Shown: positions 43,555 to 55,300 of the stretch, in pieces | Layout: every line of letters starts with the position of its first letter | Numbering within the stretch: the stretch's first letter is position 1 | Origin: Amphibalanus amphitrite | Taxonomy: Eukaryota > Arthropoda > Thecostraca > Balanomorpha > Balanidae | Assembly (NCBI RefSeq): GCF_019059575.1 | Contig: NW_024882994.1 | Coordinates: forward strand, 62,001 to 126,000 | Direction of reading: 5' to 3' | Length of the DNA stretch: 64,000 nucleotides | Notes under the pieces: generated by a model | Databases searched by the model: none | What the model was told of the DNA's origin: nothing | What the model saw: only the letters and a program-made list of their open reading frames with translations | Translations under genes and position numbers: made by a program

Positions 43555-45400
43555 CGCTGTTACCCTGTCCTTTGGGGCTGACTGGTTGGATGCAGCACTG
43601 GTGGTGAATGGCTTCACTCAGCCACCGATTCTGCTGGTAAGTTTGAGGGTTTCTGATACAGAGGCAAGGAAGATTGCATGAAGATTTTGAATGAAAATAT
43701 CTTCGGTACTGGATCAACAGCAAGCCATCTTACACACGTAACTTATGACTTCTGTCAAATTCTGTCTTAGTTTATTCAAATTGTTCTGAAAAAGGAAAAC
43801 AGAATTGAGTAAAACATTACTTTGCATATGGTAAGGCATGAGCATCAGCAATCTTTGAGCATACAGAAAAATAATATGTCAATTTGACAGTGGGCATGAT
43901 TAAGGCAGGTTCTTTAAAAATGATAAGCAGGCAGGCAGAACTACTTTTGGGGCCAATGGTAAAAGGGTCCATACTACATAGAATAGACTTAAAGCCAAAC
44001 AGATAAACTAGGTTCTGGGCTGCACCATGTAACTGCTGGGGAGAGGTAGAGATGAACATACAATGCCACAAACTTGAATAAAACTTTAAACATCAAACAA
44101 ACAAACATAATATAGGTAACATATTACAATAATATTACAATATATTACAATAATATTTACTGAAGATTTGCAGACAACCAAGTCCTAAGAGTAATTAAAA
44201 TAAATATCTGGAGGGCAGAGTATGAAAAACACTGAAAGAAAGCATTTTGTGACACATCAATCTCTTCAGAGCAAAAACAGGACACCCTCAAAAGTAGACA
44301 GTAGCGTAGGTATTACAATTAATAAACACAATCAAAATACCCATGAACTCTGTGACTTTTGAAATAAGTCATCCACCCAAGATCCAGCCCCAAGGCCCAA
44401 AAATGCACAGCCTTGACCTTAATCATACGGCTTCCATACAGAAACAAATTATGAGTGGGTGGGGGTCCGAACTCCAAACACCCGCAATCCTGGTGGCACA
44501 GCCTGTCGTCCGACCATAGCTTAGTAACCACTGAAATATTTGACCCTTACAAAAAATACAAAATACACGAAAGTGCATGTTGATGGTCACTCTAGAAAGA
44601 AGGTGTCAAGATAAATTCAAAATGAGCATTGTGAAACTACATTTATTGCCAGCTATATTGACTCTATTCTAAAAAAGCAGGTGTGAGAACAAATGCAAAA
44701 TTCCACTTGAAAGTGAGTGTAGGACTCGCTGGAAAATCATACAAAAATGAGCTACAGCACGAAAATAACAAAATAATCCAGTTTGAACCTAGTTAGCCCA
44801 ACTGTTGATATTTTGGCCCATCAACAAAAGAAACGGGAAAAAAAGTGAAAGAGAAACCTGTTCTAAAACAGAAAATACTGTCTACAGCAGGCAGCAGAAC
44901 GGAAATCCGATAAAATGATTTGCGATTGTTCCTTAACCGTTTGCAGAGAAGACAAACAACCAGAAATTCTGAACAAATAGAACAGGATCTATTTGTCGAC
45001 AACTCTAACGCAGCTAGAACCTATTTGACGCAGTTATTCTCGCGGCGTCAACACTTCTCGAGCGGAGTCCGTCCGTGAGGGGTCACGTTGCGTTGCCAAG
45101 GGTTTGTGGTTGGTTTGTGGTCGTGACCTACTTTACTACCGGTTTGATCTCGTTGACGACTGAAGAACAGAAGAAAGCAGAAAAGACTATTTTTCTCTTG
45201 GTGAGTACCAAATGGATCTTTGTGGAATTTCCTCTGATGTGACATTCGTAGGTAACGGTGCCTTGAAATGACCTCTGGTTTTGGTTGGTGTGAGTTGCTG
45301 TGCTGTCTGTAGATGTAGAATCCACGTGTCATTGCAGATAATGCCTTCTGCTTTGTTTTTCTTTATTCTTATCCATAGTTTAGATACAGTTTTTAATCCT
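43555..45400. other. Upstream of ING; no other gene recognised
   Basis: The first bases are the ING 5' leader. The rest is AT-rich, with an AATATTACAAT repeat near 44125-44150. No exon is supported. Confidence 0.35.
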
Positions 45401-46230
45401 AACAGTGACCCAAGAATGGAATATGCTGAAGCATAGGTCAGGGCAATGACCCATCAGTTCAATGACCCATTGACCATTCTGATTCACCTCTATTCTCCAA
45501 CATTATTGTGAACAACTTAAGGGTCAGCAATTTTATCAGATTTATTTTGCCATCAGGTTTCTCGCATTTAGACACATCAAATGAACTACAATTCAACCTA
45601 AAAAGGTGATCTACCCTAGGTCCCTAGGTCAAGGTCAACTTCACAAGTAAACTTCAGGCCAAGGTCATGACATGACTTGAAAAGGTAATGCTGCATAGAA
45701 ACAAATCCATATTGATGACATGAACTCATTCCATGTGATTTCATTGCTCCAGCATGACTTCATCAAAAGTTACTGTCAAAAAACTTGGTGACCTGTCATG
45801 GACGTGACATGACCCCTGTAGTGAGCTATGGGCTATGGCCATGAACTTCACCCTGTCCATTGCACATGGGTAGAATGGTCATGTTTCTTCAAGTATCTTG
45901 TTGTCTTGACATGTTTGTTCAAAGCAGGAGGCGATTGTAAATGTGCATATTTTTACCCTCTTGCCTTACAATGGTAAGTTCAAAAGTCTAACCTGACCCC
46001 AGGTATCAGGCATGAAAAATCTGAAATGTAAAAATTGTTAGTATCAATATCTTCATGCAAGTCACAGAGTTTCAAAGTTCTAGAAGATAAACTGTAGGAA
46101 TGTCAGAACCACAAAGTTGTTTCTAGAGACATGACTAGGCACTAAACTTGATGACCTGACCTTAGGTGACTTGGGGTCAAAAGTTCTACATACAATGCAG
46201 GATTGATGTATGATAAGCCATACCAAGCTC
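45400..46230. mobile_element. Old, diverged GGTCA element
   Basis: Shares order and words with 48880-49550 (TGACCTTAGGTGACTT, ATTGATGTATGATAAG) but has lost the clean GGTCA arrays and ends. A later part with CCCCCCACCCC near 46297 may be the decayed terminal hairpin. Confidence 0.4.
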
Positions 46231-46489
46231 CTGAATGCCACAGTGTTCTTGACACAGGTATGCTAAAAACTGGAGAATATGGCCGAAAACACACCATCTC
46301 CCCCCACCCCAGCGGCAGTCAAACAGCGTTAATGTGTGCTTCTGGTGCAAGTGTAGACATTGACCTCATGGCTGCAAATCTGGCAGATTTATTGTGAACC
46401 GATCTCCATGGACCATGGTTTCATGGCCCTCCCCCAGGCTTCACTTCGGTTTGTCGCCACTATAGGTGGTAGCCTATATTGAATATGTA

Positions 46490-46580
46490 GGTAGGGCGCG
46501 CCGGAGCGCTCGAACCGGGGTCACGCTACCGGCTGTCTCGGTGGTTGGCCGCTCCACCCAGCCGAGTTACGGGAACTCAA
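46490..46580 (-). mobile_element. Possible tRNA-derived SINE head
   Basis: The minus strand reads TAACTCGGCTGGGTGG, similar to a polymerase III A box, and about 45 nt further GGTTCGAGCGC, similar to a B box. No complete cloverleaf was drawn, and the copy may be decayed. Confidence 0.3.
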
Positions 46581-46734
46581 TTAAAAGTGGCTCACAGAAA
46601 GTCATAAGGGGAGGCTGATATTAAAAACTAAAAAGAGTTGTGTTGGGAGATGCAGCCTAAAACTCAACTACAACTACTCTGAGCAGTAATCGCCACGCAC
46701 TTTCAGAATGCGGATCGCTCATGATTGTTCAATA

Positions 46735-46752
46735 CAATACAATACAATACTG
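46735..46752. repeat. AATAC microsatellite
   Basis: CAATACAATACAATACAATA, a pentanucleotide repeat. Confidence 0.8.
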
Positions 46753-47419
46753 AGGCCTCTTGCACCAAAATCCTCTTGCACCAATGCTTGGATTATTTTG
46801 CATCGTATACCCAGTCCAAGTCTCAAATGTAACAATTTGCGTGCAAAATTTAGCAAGCACACGTAGGATTATGTATTGGGCTATTGCAAACAAATTTACC
46901 ACCGTTAGATTAGCTTATTCTGAAACCAGTTTTTCGATTTTACCTAGCTAGGTAGTTTGGTGCAAGAGGCCTCAGCTCTAAATTTGTTCTTTTTAAATGC
47001 TGGTCTGCTCATTGCTGTCACGGTAGCATATGAAGGGGCGCACGCCTAATGGGTAGGCAAGAAGTTGGTTTATGATGCGTACGCAAAGTTGCTTATGCAA
47101 CTTTGGCAATCACTTTTGCTTGCTGAAATGAATAAATAACTCAAATTCAGTAAGTTTGGGTTTCCGTTGATCGTAAACGGATCCTGCCGATAGTTATTTT
47201 CAAGCTCATTGAGCGAACCTTGAACAGTTCAAAGTTTGCCAAGAGATCTAATACTTATGTCTTATTACGTTCGTCGTGTTCCAAGCCCTTGTTGGCTTCC
47301 ATGGATCTGTTACGATAATCGAAGCTTGGTTTCATACTGTGTCGTATCGTTCTTTCATTTTAGTTGCCACTTGCCTGTTGTCATCTTGGGATTATTTTCA
47401 GCACTTGTTTTTGTTTCAG

Positions 47420-47468
47420 TTTACAATGGATTCTGTTAATACCATTAAAGACAAATTATCGGCGATTG
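47420..47468 (+). CDS. Candidate short coding exon
   Basis: The acceptor TTTTTGTTTCAG ends at 47419, an ATG follows six bases later, then M-D-S-V-N-T-I-K-D-K-L-S-A-I, then a strong donor GGTGAGTCC after 47468. The combination of a pyrimidine tract, AG, ATG and GTGAGT is suggestive, but no matching downstream exon was found and the protein is not recognised. It could be the first coding exon of a gene lying to the right. Confidence 0.3.
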
Positions 47469-48458
47469 GTGAGTCCCGTCTGACTAATGACCAGCGTATC
47501 TGTTACGCTTTTGGCTGTGATTTTAACTAACCTACTGGTTGCTGACAGCATCATGCGGTTCTGCTTTCTGTAACACCCCAATCAGCGCGCTGAAACGGGG
47601 CGCCTTTCTGTAAAAGACGCATGCTTTGGGCTACACTGCTCCAAATATCTGTGCACACGGAATGCGGAATGGGAGCATTTCCAGGGTTCAAGAGCTATGG
47701 ATTTTGCTCTGTTCTCTTACCCGCGGTACGTGGACCGCTGTTTTCGCTGTCGGTCGCATGTCGGGAGTCGGGAGTAACCCGGAGTTGTTGTCTGGAGTTG
47801 AGGGAGTGCCTGGTTTGGGGCTGTGGAAAACGGTGTCAGACCTACTGCACGGACATGACATTCTTTGCATGGATGGGCCTCGGGCGGGCTTTATGGCACT
47901 AATCTCCGGTGCGCAGACTGCCGTTACCGACTCGTGCTGCGCCAGAGTCTGCTGCGGTTGTGTGTTCAAGGGCCAGTTATCAGGACCAATATGCTGGTCG
48001 GCTGGGCTGCTGTGGAAGCTAAACTTTGTGGTAGCGAGATTCAGTCTAGCTCGGCAAGCCAGAGAAATGGCCCTATTTTAGGTCATATACTTGAAATGTG
48101 TAGGGCCGATTCGAAGATTATGAAGGTTTCATCCTTTCTTTTTAAATCATCTTTAAGGCCTTTTGAAGAAAAGGAACGCATGCTGGCACCTTCATAGTGT
48201 TTGAATGGCATGCTGTTTTTTTTTTTTGTTGACATACCAAACAATCTCCGCCTCGTCACGATGCCTGGCTGGGCAGGTGTGCCGGGGCCACGAACGTAGC
48301 GAGTGGGACCATCGCCGGGTGATGTGTCACTCCTGAGTTCGTCACTCATATCGCGAGTATTTACACCCCCGTACCGCCGCGAGTATTTACTCCCCCTCCC
48401 CCTGCTGCACCCCTCCCTCGCCGTCACCTGCCCCCGGACTTCCCGGCTCATACCTTAT

Positions 48459-49646
48459 CCCGCGCCCGGCTGGGGGTCCTGGATTTCCACGCCCTGCTGG
48501 GGGGGGGGGTGTTTGAACACCCCCCCTTCTAACTCGGCTCCTGGGCCACGTAGCGATACGCAGAAGGCGGCGTTCGAAAGAGCGTCAAAAATAATGAGGA
48601 AATCACTTCGGTCAATTTTTTGGTCAGGTCAAAGGTCAGGTCACCAGAGGTCATTGAAGGCAAAATTTCGCCGATTTCCAGGTCGAATGTCGAAAATTTC
48701 CAAGAAGCCAACGCATAACTCGGGAACCAATAGAGCTACAGCGCCGCGGAAAAGCGCATTCGATAGCCCTATTAACGCCCTTTCTGAGTAATTCTCTCAG
48801 ATTTGACCTAACGTCAACGGTTTTGCCTGCAGGGGGCAAAAACTGCAAAAATAGCCGATTTTTTCGTAAACAGTTTTTCTGCAATAACTTTTGACCCAAG
48901 CCTTGTACGAGCTTACTTTTACCGGCATCGTGTTCCTCTCGTCAAGACGCATCGAATGAACTATAACTTGACCTTGAAAGGTCAACTTGAAAATTTGACC
49001 TCAGGTCAAGGTCATGACCTGACCGGAAAGGGTCATGTTGCATATCAGTCGATCCGTATCGTCGAGCTGAACACATCTAAGGCGTTTTCATCGCTCTAGC
49101 ATGCCTCTATCAAAAGTTATTTGCGAAAAACTGTTAGATGCCATTCGTGACCTAAGATGACCTCAGGGCATAAACAGGGGTCACGGACACCATTTCCATG
49201 TTCAGTGTGTCTAAACCACTTGTAATTCAGTGTTTGGGAGTGTTTATAATGTCTTTCGTCCAAAAGAGGCGCATTTCAATTTTCTCCCATTGACTTATAA
49301 TGGGGAGGTCGCAAAATTGACCTGACCTTAGGTCATCGATATCAAAATTCTGAGATATACATTTTGTACATGCTATTGCTCTTAGCAATCGCTGAAAGTT
49401 TCAAAGCGATCGGTCACTCGGTGTAGCTATGACAGACATTGAAACTTTTTATGAGGTGAGGTCACTTCAAGTGACCTGGTGACCTGACCTTGAATGACCT
49501 TGGTCTGAAATTTTCACAACATGTGTAGAATTGATGTATGATAAGGTGTACCAAAAACGGCGGCGCTCCGCGCCGCCGTTTTTGAGATATTCGCGAAAAA
49601 CCACAGGGGGGGGGTGTTCAAACACCCCCCCCCAGCAGGGCGCGGG
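48459..49646. mobile_element. TTAT-flanked GGTCA element
   Basis: Ends CCCGCGCCCGGCTGGGGG and CCCCAGCAGGGCGCGGG are imperfect inverted repeats, flanked by TTAT at 48455-48458 and 49647-49650. The G-run plus GTGTTTGAACACCCCCCC hairpin occurs inside both ends. TGACCT motifs fill the interior. It resembles the TTAA elements, with TTAT in place of TTAA. Confidence 0.65.
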
Positions 49647-50119
49647 TTATCGTACTGGTACCCCGGACGTTGACTCGGCCAAGGGTGGGGCGCGTCTCGC
49701 CACTTCATATCGGCGTTACTTTCCGCTTCCGCTCCCCCTCGGTGTCTCTGAGCCCCTCCCTCCCATACTCCGCTGTGTTCCCCCCCCCCCGGCTGTGTTT
49801 CCCAGCCCCTCCCCACACACACTCCGCGGGGATTCTCCTGTAGTCGCCGTCTGGCCATCCTCGTGGCGGCAGTGTGTAGGGCTGGGCACGCCAGTCGCGC
49901 CGGCCTCCTGGGCCATTGACGCGGGTATTGATCCGTATAATTGTGTCCCACACCTGGTGATTCGCGCCGGTCTCCGGATAGTCTTATGTGTCGAGCTGGC
50001 GATGTATATCCCGCTGCTAGTCGTGTGTCTGACTGTCCGTGTGTGTCCGTGTGTCCGACTGTCCGCGTGTATCCGAGTGATCGTGTTTGTCGGGCTGTCC
50101 GCGTGTCCGGCTGGTCGGC

Positions 50120-50235
50120 GAGCCGTGTATGTCTGCGTCTGTCTGGTGTCTTGTCCGGTGCCTTGTCCGGTGTCTTGTCCGGTGTCTTGTCTGGTGTCTT
50201 GACTGGTGTCTTGTCTGGTGTCTGTGCTGTGCCTG
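50120..50235. repeat. TTGTCCGGTGTC minisatellite
   Basis: About seven copies of a unit around TGTCTTGTCCGG / TGTCTTGTCTGG. ORFs across it repeat Cys/Val/Ser and are not genes. The surrounding 49651-50283 shows no gene. Confidence 0.8.
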
Positions 50236-50287
50236 TCTGGCCGGTGCTGTCTGCCCGGTATCTGCCCTGCAGTACCTGCCCAGTTAA

Positions 50288-51361
50288 AGGTAGTGTGCCA
50301 CCTTTGAAAGATTTCCTATTTTATTTTTCCTAGGATAAGAAGCTTCTGTTTTTACCTAATATCGCAAAAAAAAAAATCAAAAATGGGCCTGGAATAGTGC
50401 CTTTTTCGCTTAAAAGTTTATCGGTTTTTCGATATGTATAACAACTGTAGTGGGCTGAGCTGCAAACAGGCGTCGGCAACAATCGCGAATGCGGCGCACA
50501 TGTGACAATAAGCAAAGGTCATTATAGAGTTACGACGTACGGGAAGGAGTTATCAGCTGTCTAATCGTAGACAACACAATGTCGAGCCTTAAACTGTAAG
50601 CCTGTATTGGTATTGTTTCTTTTATTTGGCTGTCGAACATTATTTGTGGTTTGAAATATGATTTTATGTAAAATAATTGATATGAAAAAGCCGTCTCTTA
50701 AGTTATGACCCCATTTCACCACACGCAAGTGGCAGAAATGACAATGATCAGCTGACGCATTTTTCTTGGCCGAAGTCAGAGCGCGCGGCCCGACGCACCA
50801 CCACCGCACCACAAAGTATGGGCAGAAGCCGCGCCCAAAGCCAGGGCCCCGGTAACGTGAGGTAGCCGAGTCGGGGCAGCGTGCGCTGACCCAAGCCGGG
50901 GCCGCAGCTTTGGGCGCGGTCTACCGCATCCCCGCGGGCAGCCCCGGGCTATCACATGACACCGGGAGGACGCGCGGCCCCGGCTTGGGTCAGCGCACGC
51001 TGCCCCGACTCGGCTACCTCACGTTACCGGGGCCCTGGCTTTGGGCGCGGTCTACCGCACCACCTAACAGGCGTGTTCGAAACCGCAGGAGATGATGATG
51101 AACGGGTTTATCGAAACTTGATTGGATGAGCATATCGGTAATAGCGATTTCAGTGTGTGCATTTATTGTTCATAGTGGTGTGAAATGTGGTTGGGGTACG
51201 ACCGACAACCCGTCGGGGCGAATTTCGCACTGGGGTACTCAAAATTTGAAGAATTTAAGACGTTTCCATGAGTTTTGAAGGTATGGATAAGTTCTAAAAA
51301 TCCGGTTCTCCTTATCTGGGCCATTAACTCCATACGGTCCAGGAAAGCTGGCACACTACCT
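50288..51361. mobile_element. TTAA-flanked MITE, AGGTAGTGTGCC family, copy 2
   Basis: TTAA at 50284-50287 and 51362-51365, same perfect ends as 8564-9577. It has the longer form of the GC-rich palindrome (about 50832-51050, arms near 75 bp). Confidence 0.88.
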
Positions 51362-51365
51362 TTAA

Positions 51366-51885
51366 CTGTGCCTTCCGGCTGTCTGTGCGACTATTCGTTA
51401 TTTGTACAGTGTCTGTCGTATGTTGTCCATGTCTGTCCGACCGTCGATTTTGCAGGGAACGGCAGACACTGGCTAGTCTCGTACATTCTGTTGGCCTACA
51501 GACTGTATGCGGGCTGCGCTGCTGTGGGCCGATCGTATGTCAGTTGTTGATATTTATTGGCTTAGGGAACGTCGGTCGATTTTCGTATTCGGAATTGTTT
51601 CGCTGAATGGACTTTGAATTCTTAATTACCATGGGATGGCGTTATGGCATTGGAACATCAGTTCAATTATGCACGGTTGATTTGTGCGACCTACTCCAGT
51701 ATGACTATTAACAAACCAGGAAGCGCGGTTGTCTGGGTGAAGTTGGTGGTCTTTCATTTGCAGGACTCTGACTGGGATCGATGCCAGGTGCTTGTTTGCA
51801 TCAGTATTGCATTTTGCTGTTGCGGGCCTCATCCAGAACTCAGTGAAGGCCCTGCGCCGGCCCATCCTCTGACCGGATTACGGTA
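51366..51885. other. No gene recognised
   Basis: Unique sequence with short ORFs only; no domain or splice pattern that I can defend. Confidence 0.35.
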
Positions 51886-51889
51886 TTAT

Positions 51890-52330
51890 GCGGGCTGCGC
51901 GGCTCCGAATCGATCGTGGGAACTCGGACAGCCTGCCCCTCCCCTCCCACGCGATGGACGGGTGCCCCACTCGAACCCCGTCCGCGGGGCCCATGCGAGG
52001 CGCACGCGTCTTCCACGCCGGCGACGCTGACCGCCCACTCGCCGTCTGGGCGCGGTGGGCGGAGCCTGCGTGTGACGTCACGGTGGGTCGCGACGCGCCC
52101 CCGGGTCGATCGGAGGCCGCGTGCTGATTGGTCGATCGGAGCTCGGGCCACTAATCAGCTGAGCGGCGATCGATCCGCCGCCGGCGCACTAAGGGCGAGA
52201 ATCGCCTGCGCCCGACCTCCGCAGCACACAGACGTGTCCGTGCCGCCGCCGCCGCCGCCCGTGCGTGTCCGTGACGCTGTGACGCGAGTTTCGCCCCCGT
52301 GACACCGGCAGGTCAGGTCAGGTCAGTGTC
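51890..52330 (+). promoter_or_regulatory. CpG-rich block, possible promoter and 5' leader
   Basis: Dense CpG with CGATCGATCC, TGACGTCACGG (a CRE-like word at about 52072), a CCG run at 52240-52260 and a possible donor ACCGGCAGGTCAGG near 52305. The ORFs in it do not agree with a known protein. Strand is a guess from the donor. Confidence 0.3.
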
Positions 52331-55300
52331 GGTGTTGATCGGACGTGCTGTGGTGTCTGGGGGTACATCTTGATCCCTCGACTGATATCTACTTACCTAC
52401 GTCGGACGCCCTGCGGCAGAAGTACGTTGGTGGCTCCGTTTGTTTACCTATTGCTGTATCCAGGCGTGCACGTAAGGGCGTGCCTTTTTATCACCATTTA
52501 TGCTGAAAAACTTGAAACCAGTCCTACACAATGAGAAAGGGAACATTAATTCCCTTGCACCTCATTACACATTTTCTTAATTAGCAGCTGATTGGGTCTA
52601 CCTAAATATTCATTTACACGCGTTGGTTTCTGTATATCGAAACCGCCCATTACACTGATAAGTGATAACTGACTGCACCCGGTAGCGACACGATCGATAG
52701 CATACCAAGGGACGTTTTTATCGCTCTGCTGGGCCATTGCAGAGCTCCTGCATCGGTGATGCGCATGACAGCAGTGCCCGGTCATTGTGCAGTGAAACCC
52801 GCGTCTTTTCCAAACGATGCAGCTTTGCAGGAAGCTTACAGTACAGAGGAATGGGCTCGTGACCTTTGGTTTGCGACTGATGCGGGTCGTCTGATGGTTC
52901 GGTCATTGTATAGCCTGTCCTATATTGGCCTTCGATTGTCGATCTCCTTCTCGTGGAAGCGTCCTTCACTATTGACTATTTAATAAGCAAGGCTAGATGC
53001 GTCGTTTCTAACGACGCATTCGTTTTTTCTTCGTAAGCCTTATGAAGAATGAATATTAACCTGTTATACGCGCATGTATCGTACAACCCATCTCTTTCAT
53101 TTGTTTTCTCATTTCATTGACATATGATACTGCAAATCAAACATTCGGAATGCGGCGGAATTCATTGATTTAGATAGTCCAAATAATATCTGATTCCCGA
53201 CGCATTGTGATGCAATTGTGTGACGTCAACGTAATTGAAAACTGACTAGCATCCACACGTTTATTATTCCATTTGATTATTACATTAAGTTGAAAGAATG
53301 ACAGGGTCTCTCCTTATGTTTGGACTTTGGAGCAATTAATGTCAAGTTTAGTCTAAATTTGTCAAATTCATCATTACAGGACTGCTGTAGCCGGAAATTA
53401 TTGCTGCTTTTCAGTTTTGGCAAAATTTTTATAGCTTATGATTGGAGGTATTTACTATTTACTATTTTGTATGCGGTCTTTAGCTTCCTCCTTAGCTTAG
53501 GTGATAGGCGTATGGTTCACAACACTATGGATAGCTACAATTGCATGCCACTTTTTTATTTTCTGCCGGGCTACCAAAGACCTGACCTTGACCAAGGACC
53601 TGAACCACTTCACAAAACCCATCTCTGCGGACCACGCTCCACTGGGTCGGAGCGCTGAGCGAGCTTTTCCGCTTCACCTGCCTCGCTATCGGCTGTCAAT
53701 ACCGTAATGGCAGCCGCAGAACGGTGATTGTATCGGGCTCACCGCGTAGGCTGCAGGAGGACGAACTGCGCAGAGGTTAGATCACAATCTGTGGGACCTC
53801 TGCCCGGCGTAATATGCGTCTGATGGTCCAGATTGGCTGCACAAGACGCCTCAGATGTAGATTTTCCTCGTACTTATGGACGGAGTGACGGACGGCGTGC
53901 TCCGGCGGCTGGGCCGTTGCCAAGGAGACGCGTCTGTGCGCGCCAGCTGACGCAGACAATCAGCTGATTCAAGGCCAGAGGATGAACCTAGCTGGACCAC
54001 CCGCGTGACTGTCACGAAACAGCTGCAGTGGAACTGACAGGCGACAAGTCGACATGCCAATGTCGCATACATTTTACATGAGCTTCTTGATCAACATGTG
54101 AAACGCCTGTCAGCAGTCGATGAACATTTTGCTGTTTGTTTCGCCATCAATATGCATAAGCATTCAGCACGTCTGGAGTTCGGGGGACATCCCTTCCACC
54201 CTGCCTGCATGTTCCATCAGTTCGTTGCTCTCTGGCGGAAGGCGTGGCTCCGGTTCAGTCTCTGTTGCAGCGCCAGTCCGCGACGGGCCGATGTTCCGGA
54301 CCGTCCGCTCCAGTCAGCGATGAGCACTGGCTTAGCGCACTAATCGCCAGGTCATCGCAATGAAGTCCCGGGCTTAGCGAGTCTGAACACCGACTCATGA
54401 GGGCCCGCTAATCGCATTGCTTTGTTTATCGGACAAGGGAACATCCAGTGAATGTCAGGCGCGTCCTCACCCGCCTTGCTTGCCGTAACATCGCGTTCAG
54501 GTGGCCTGGCCAGTGGCCATAGCTGACTAATGACTTCCTGACGGGTAGTTCCGAATCGGTCATCGGGGCCTCACCTGACCAACCAGCATGGCAATCGACT
54601 ATCACCCAGTCAGTACATGACTCTTCATGGGAAGATATTCTGTAAGAGCTAAGCACATGACCGGGCTCTGTTGACCTGAATACAGACACATCCTGCTTAC
54701 AGTGCTCATCTCTCGTGCCCTGCACTCTCTGTTGGTCCGAGATTACAGCTGTGAGATCAGAGCTCCATCGCGGGCCGGCGGTTATAGCCTCTGACCGGTT
54801 TGTGGCCGGCCGGTGGTGGGAATGCCGCCCGGCGCCTCACGCACGGGGCCGGGTGGAGACGCCTCAGCCCGGGACCGGCTGGGCCCAGCTCTCCGGACCG
54901 GACTCCGAGCTCTGGCCGGCCGGAACCAGACGGAGGATTTGGCCGAGAGGAGCTGGTGCTCAGTGCTGCCAGGTGCCGGCCGGCGGTGGAGTGCTGGCGG
55001 CTCTGTGCTGTGTGTTGCTGGTGAGAGAGGTCAATCCATAGCTCGAGCAGTCAGAGACGACTTTGACCTTCTACCGGCCACTCGGATAAGCTTTCAGGCA
55101 AGTACAGCGAAAAATAACTTCCTCGTGAAGGTGCTAGTTAGATCGGTGTCCCTTCGCGACTGTGTGAAACTGGTATCAATGTGCCTACTGTGACCACCAT
55201 TTCGGAATTGGATGGGATGCTTCATCTCATCGCATTAATCCAGATACAGCAGCGAGGCTGAGTGGCGTCTCGTCCGATGGCCTCGGGTGTCTCGAGGGCC

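Noticed and set aside
42904..43617. A 237-codon ING ORF ending at 42904 and starting at 43617
   Set aside because: The 43617 start is GTG and the end is read-through past a GTGGGT donor; the spliced form restores all eight PHD ligands.
46490..46580. A functional tRNA gene
   Set aside because: Only approximate A and B boxes; I could not form an acceptor stem or anticodon arm, so a SINE remnant is more likely.
54715..55193. GC-rich overlapping ORFs as coding exons
   Set aside because: Three frames are open together because of GC content; no domain, and no pair of compatible splice sites.
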